DNA from: Acidobacteriota bacterium
Lineage (GTDB): Bacteria; Acidobacteriota; Thermoanaerobaculia; UBA5066
Assembly (NCBI GenBank): GCA_016716715.1
Contig: JADJVE010000006.1
Location: 270,800 to 334,799 of the forward strand
Length of the DNA: 64,000 bases
Reading direction: 5' to 3'
Shown: piece by piece, positions 63,986 to 64,000 of the stretch
Layout: each line of letters starts with the position of its first letter
Position numbering within the stretch: the first letter of the stretch is position 1
Made by a program: the position numbers and the translations under genes
The notes under the pieces: generated by a model
Seen by the model: only the letters and a program-made list of their open reading frames with translations
What the model was told of the DNA's origin: nothing
Databases searched by the model: none

Positions 63986-64000
63986 GAACGTCCTTTCGGG

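Overview
This is a GC-rich (by eye about 70%), densely coded bacterial window. The gene content points to Acidobacteriota, most likely a Thermoanaerobaculia- or Holophagae-like lineage. The signs are a VWA protein of the VWFA-related acidobacterial type, a large Hanks kinase with a TolB/PD40-like C-terminal half, many secreted peptidases and small lipoproteins, and NTGA start/stop overlaps throughout. The lineage is inferred from family content, not from a marker phylogeny.

From 1 to about 51 kb the window is ordinary chromosome with housekeeping blocks. These include two SDR enzymes and a DUF547 lipoprotein (1-2.7 kb), a frameshifted homocysteine S-methyltransferase, dusB, a GDPD, tRNA-Pro(UGG), and a cell-wall run amiC-gerMN-murI-rph (13.5-17.5 kb) followed by ssrA (tmRNA). 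A peptidase/hydrolase and secreted-protein cluster lies at 18-26.8 kb, with a Tat-exported FMN alpha-hydroxy-acid dehydrogenase that carries a CXXCH motif. Next come a BLUF photosensor and the first of two nearly identical RRM transcription units (27 kb and 37 kb). The compact operon acpS - AcsA-type ligase - acyl carrier protein - Kbl-type PLP enzyme (28.8-32.5 kb) looks like a carrier-protein pathway. Also present are two PAS/GGDEF proteins, a higBA toxin-antitoxin operon, an MFS exporter, two Hanks kinases and a prolyl oligopeptidase.

From about 51 kb to the end the character changes to an accessory toxin-antitoxin island. It holds two copies of an addiction-module gene, a nucleotidyltransferase remnant with its small partner, a DUF433 antitoxin with a broken toxin, and one intact and two decayed AbiE-type (type IV) modules. 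Three palindromic operator candidates lie at the AbiE-type promoters. The island also contains a short secreted RHS-core toxin candidate with a pentapeptide-repeat immunity candidate, hicAB, and a direct repeat of about 775 bp (YbjN/TY-Chap-like gene) that flanks one AbiE module. Several of these genes carry frameshifts or an in-frame stop.

Three short stretches (about 18.04-18.20, 52.97-53.15 and 56.41-56.55 kb) are nearly pure G/C or long G runs and split otherwise continuous proteins. They look like assembly or read-quality artefacts rather than biology, and the gene ends touching them should not be trusted.
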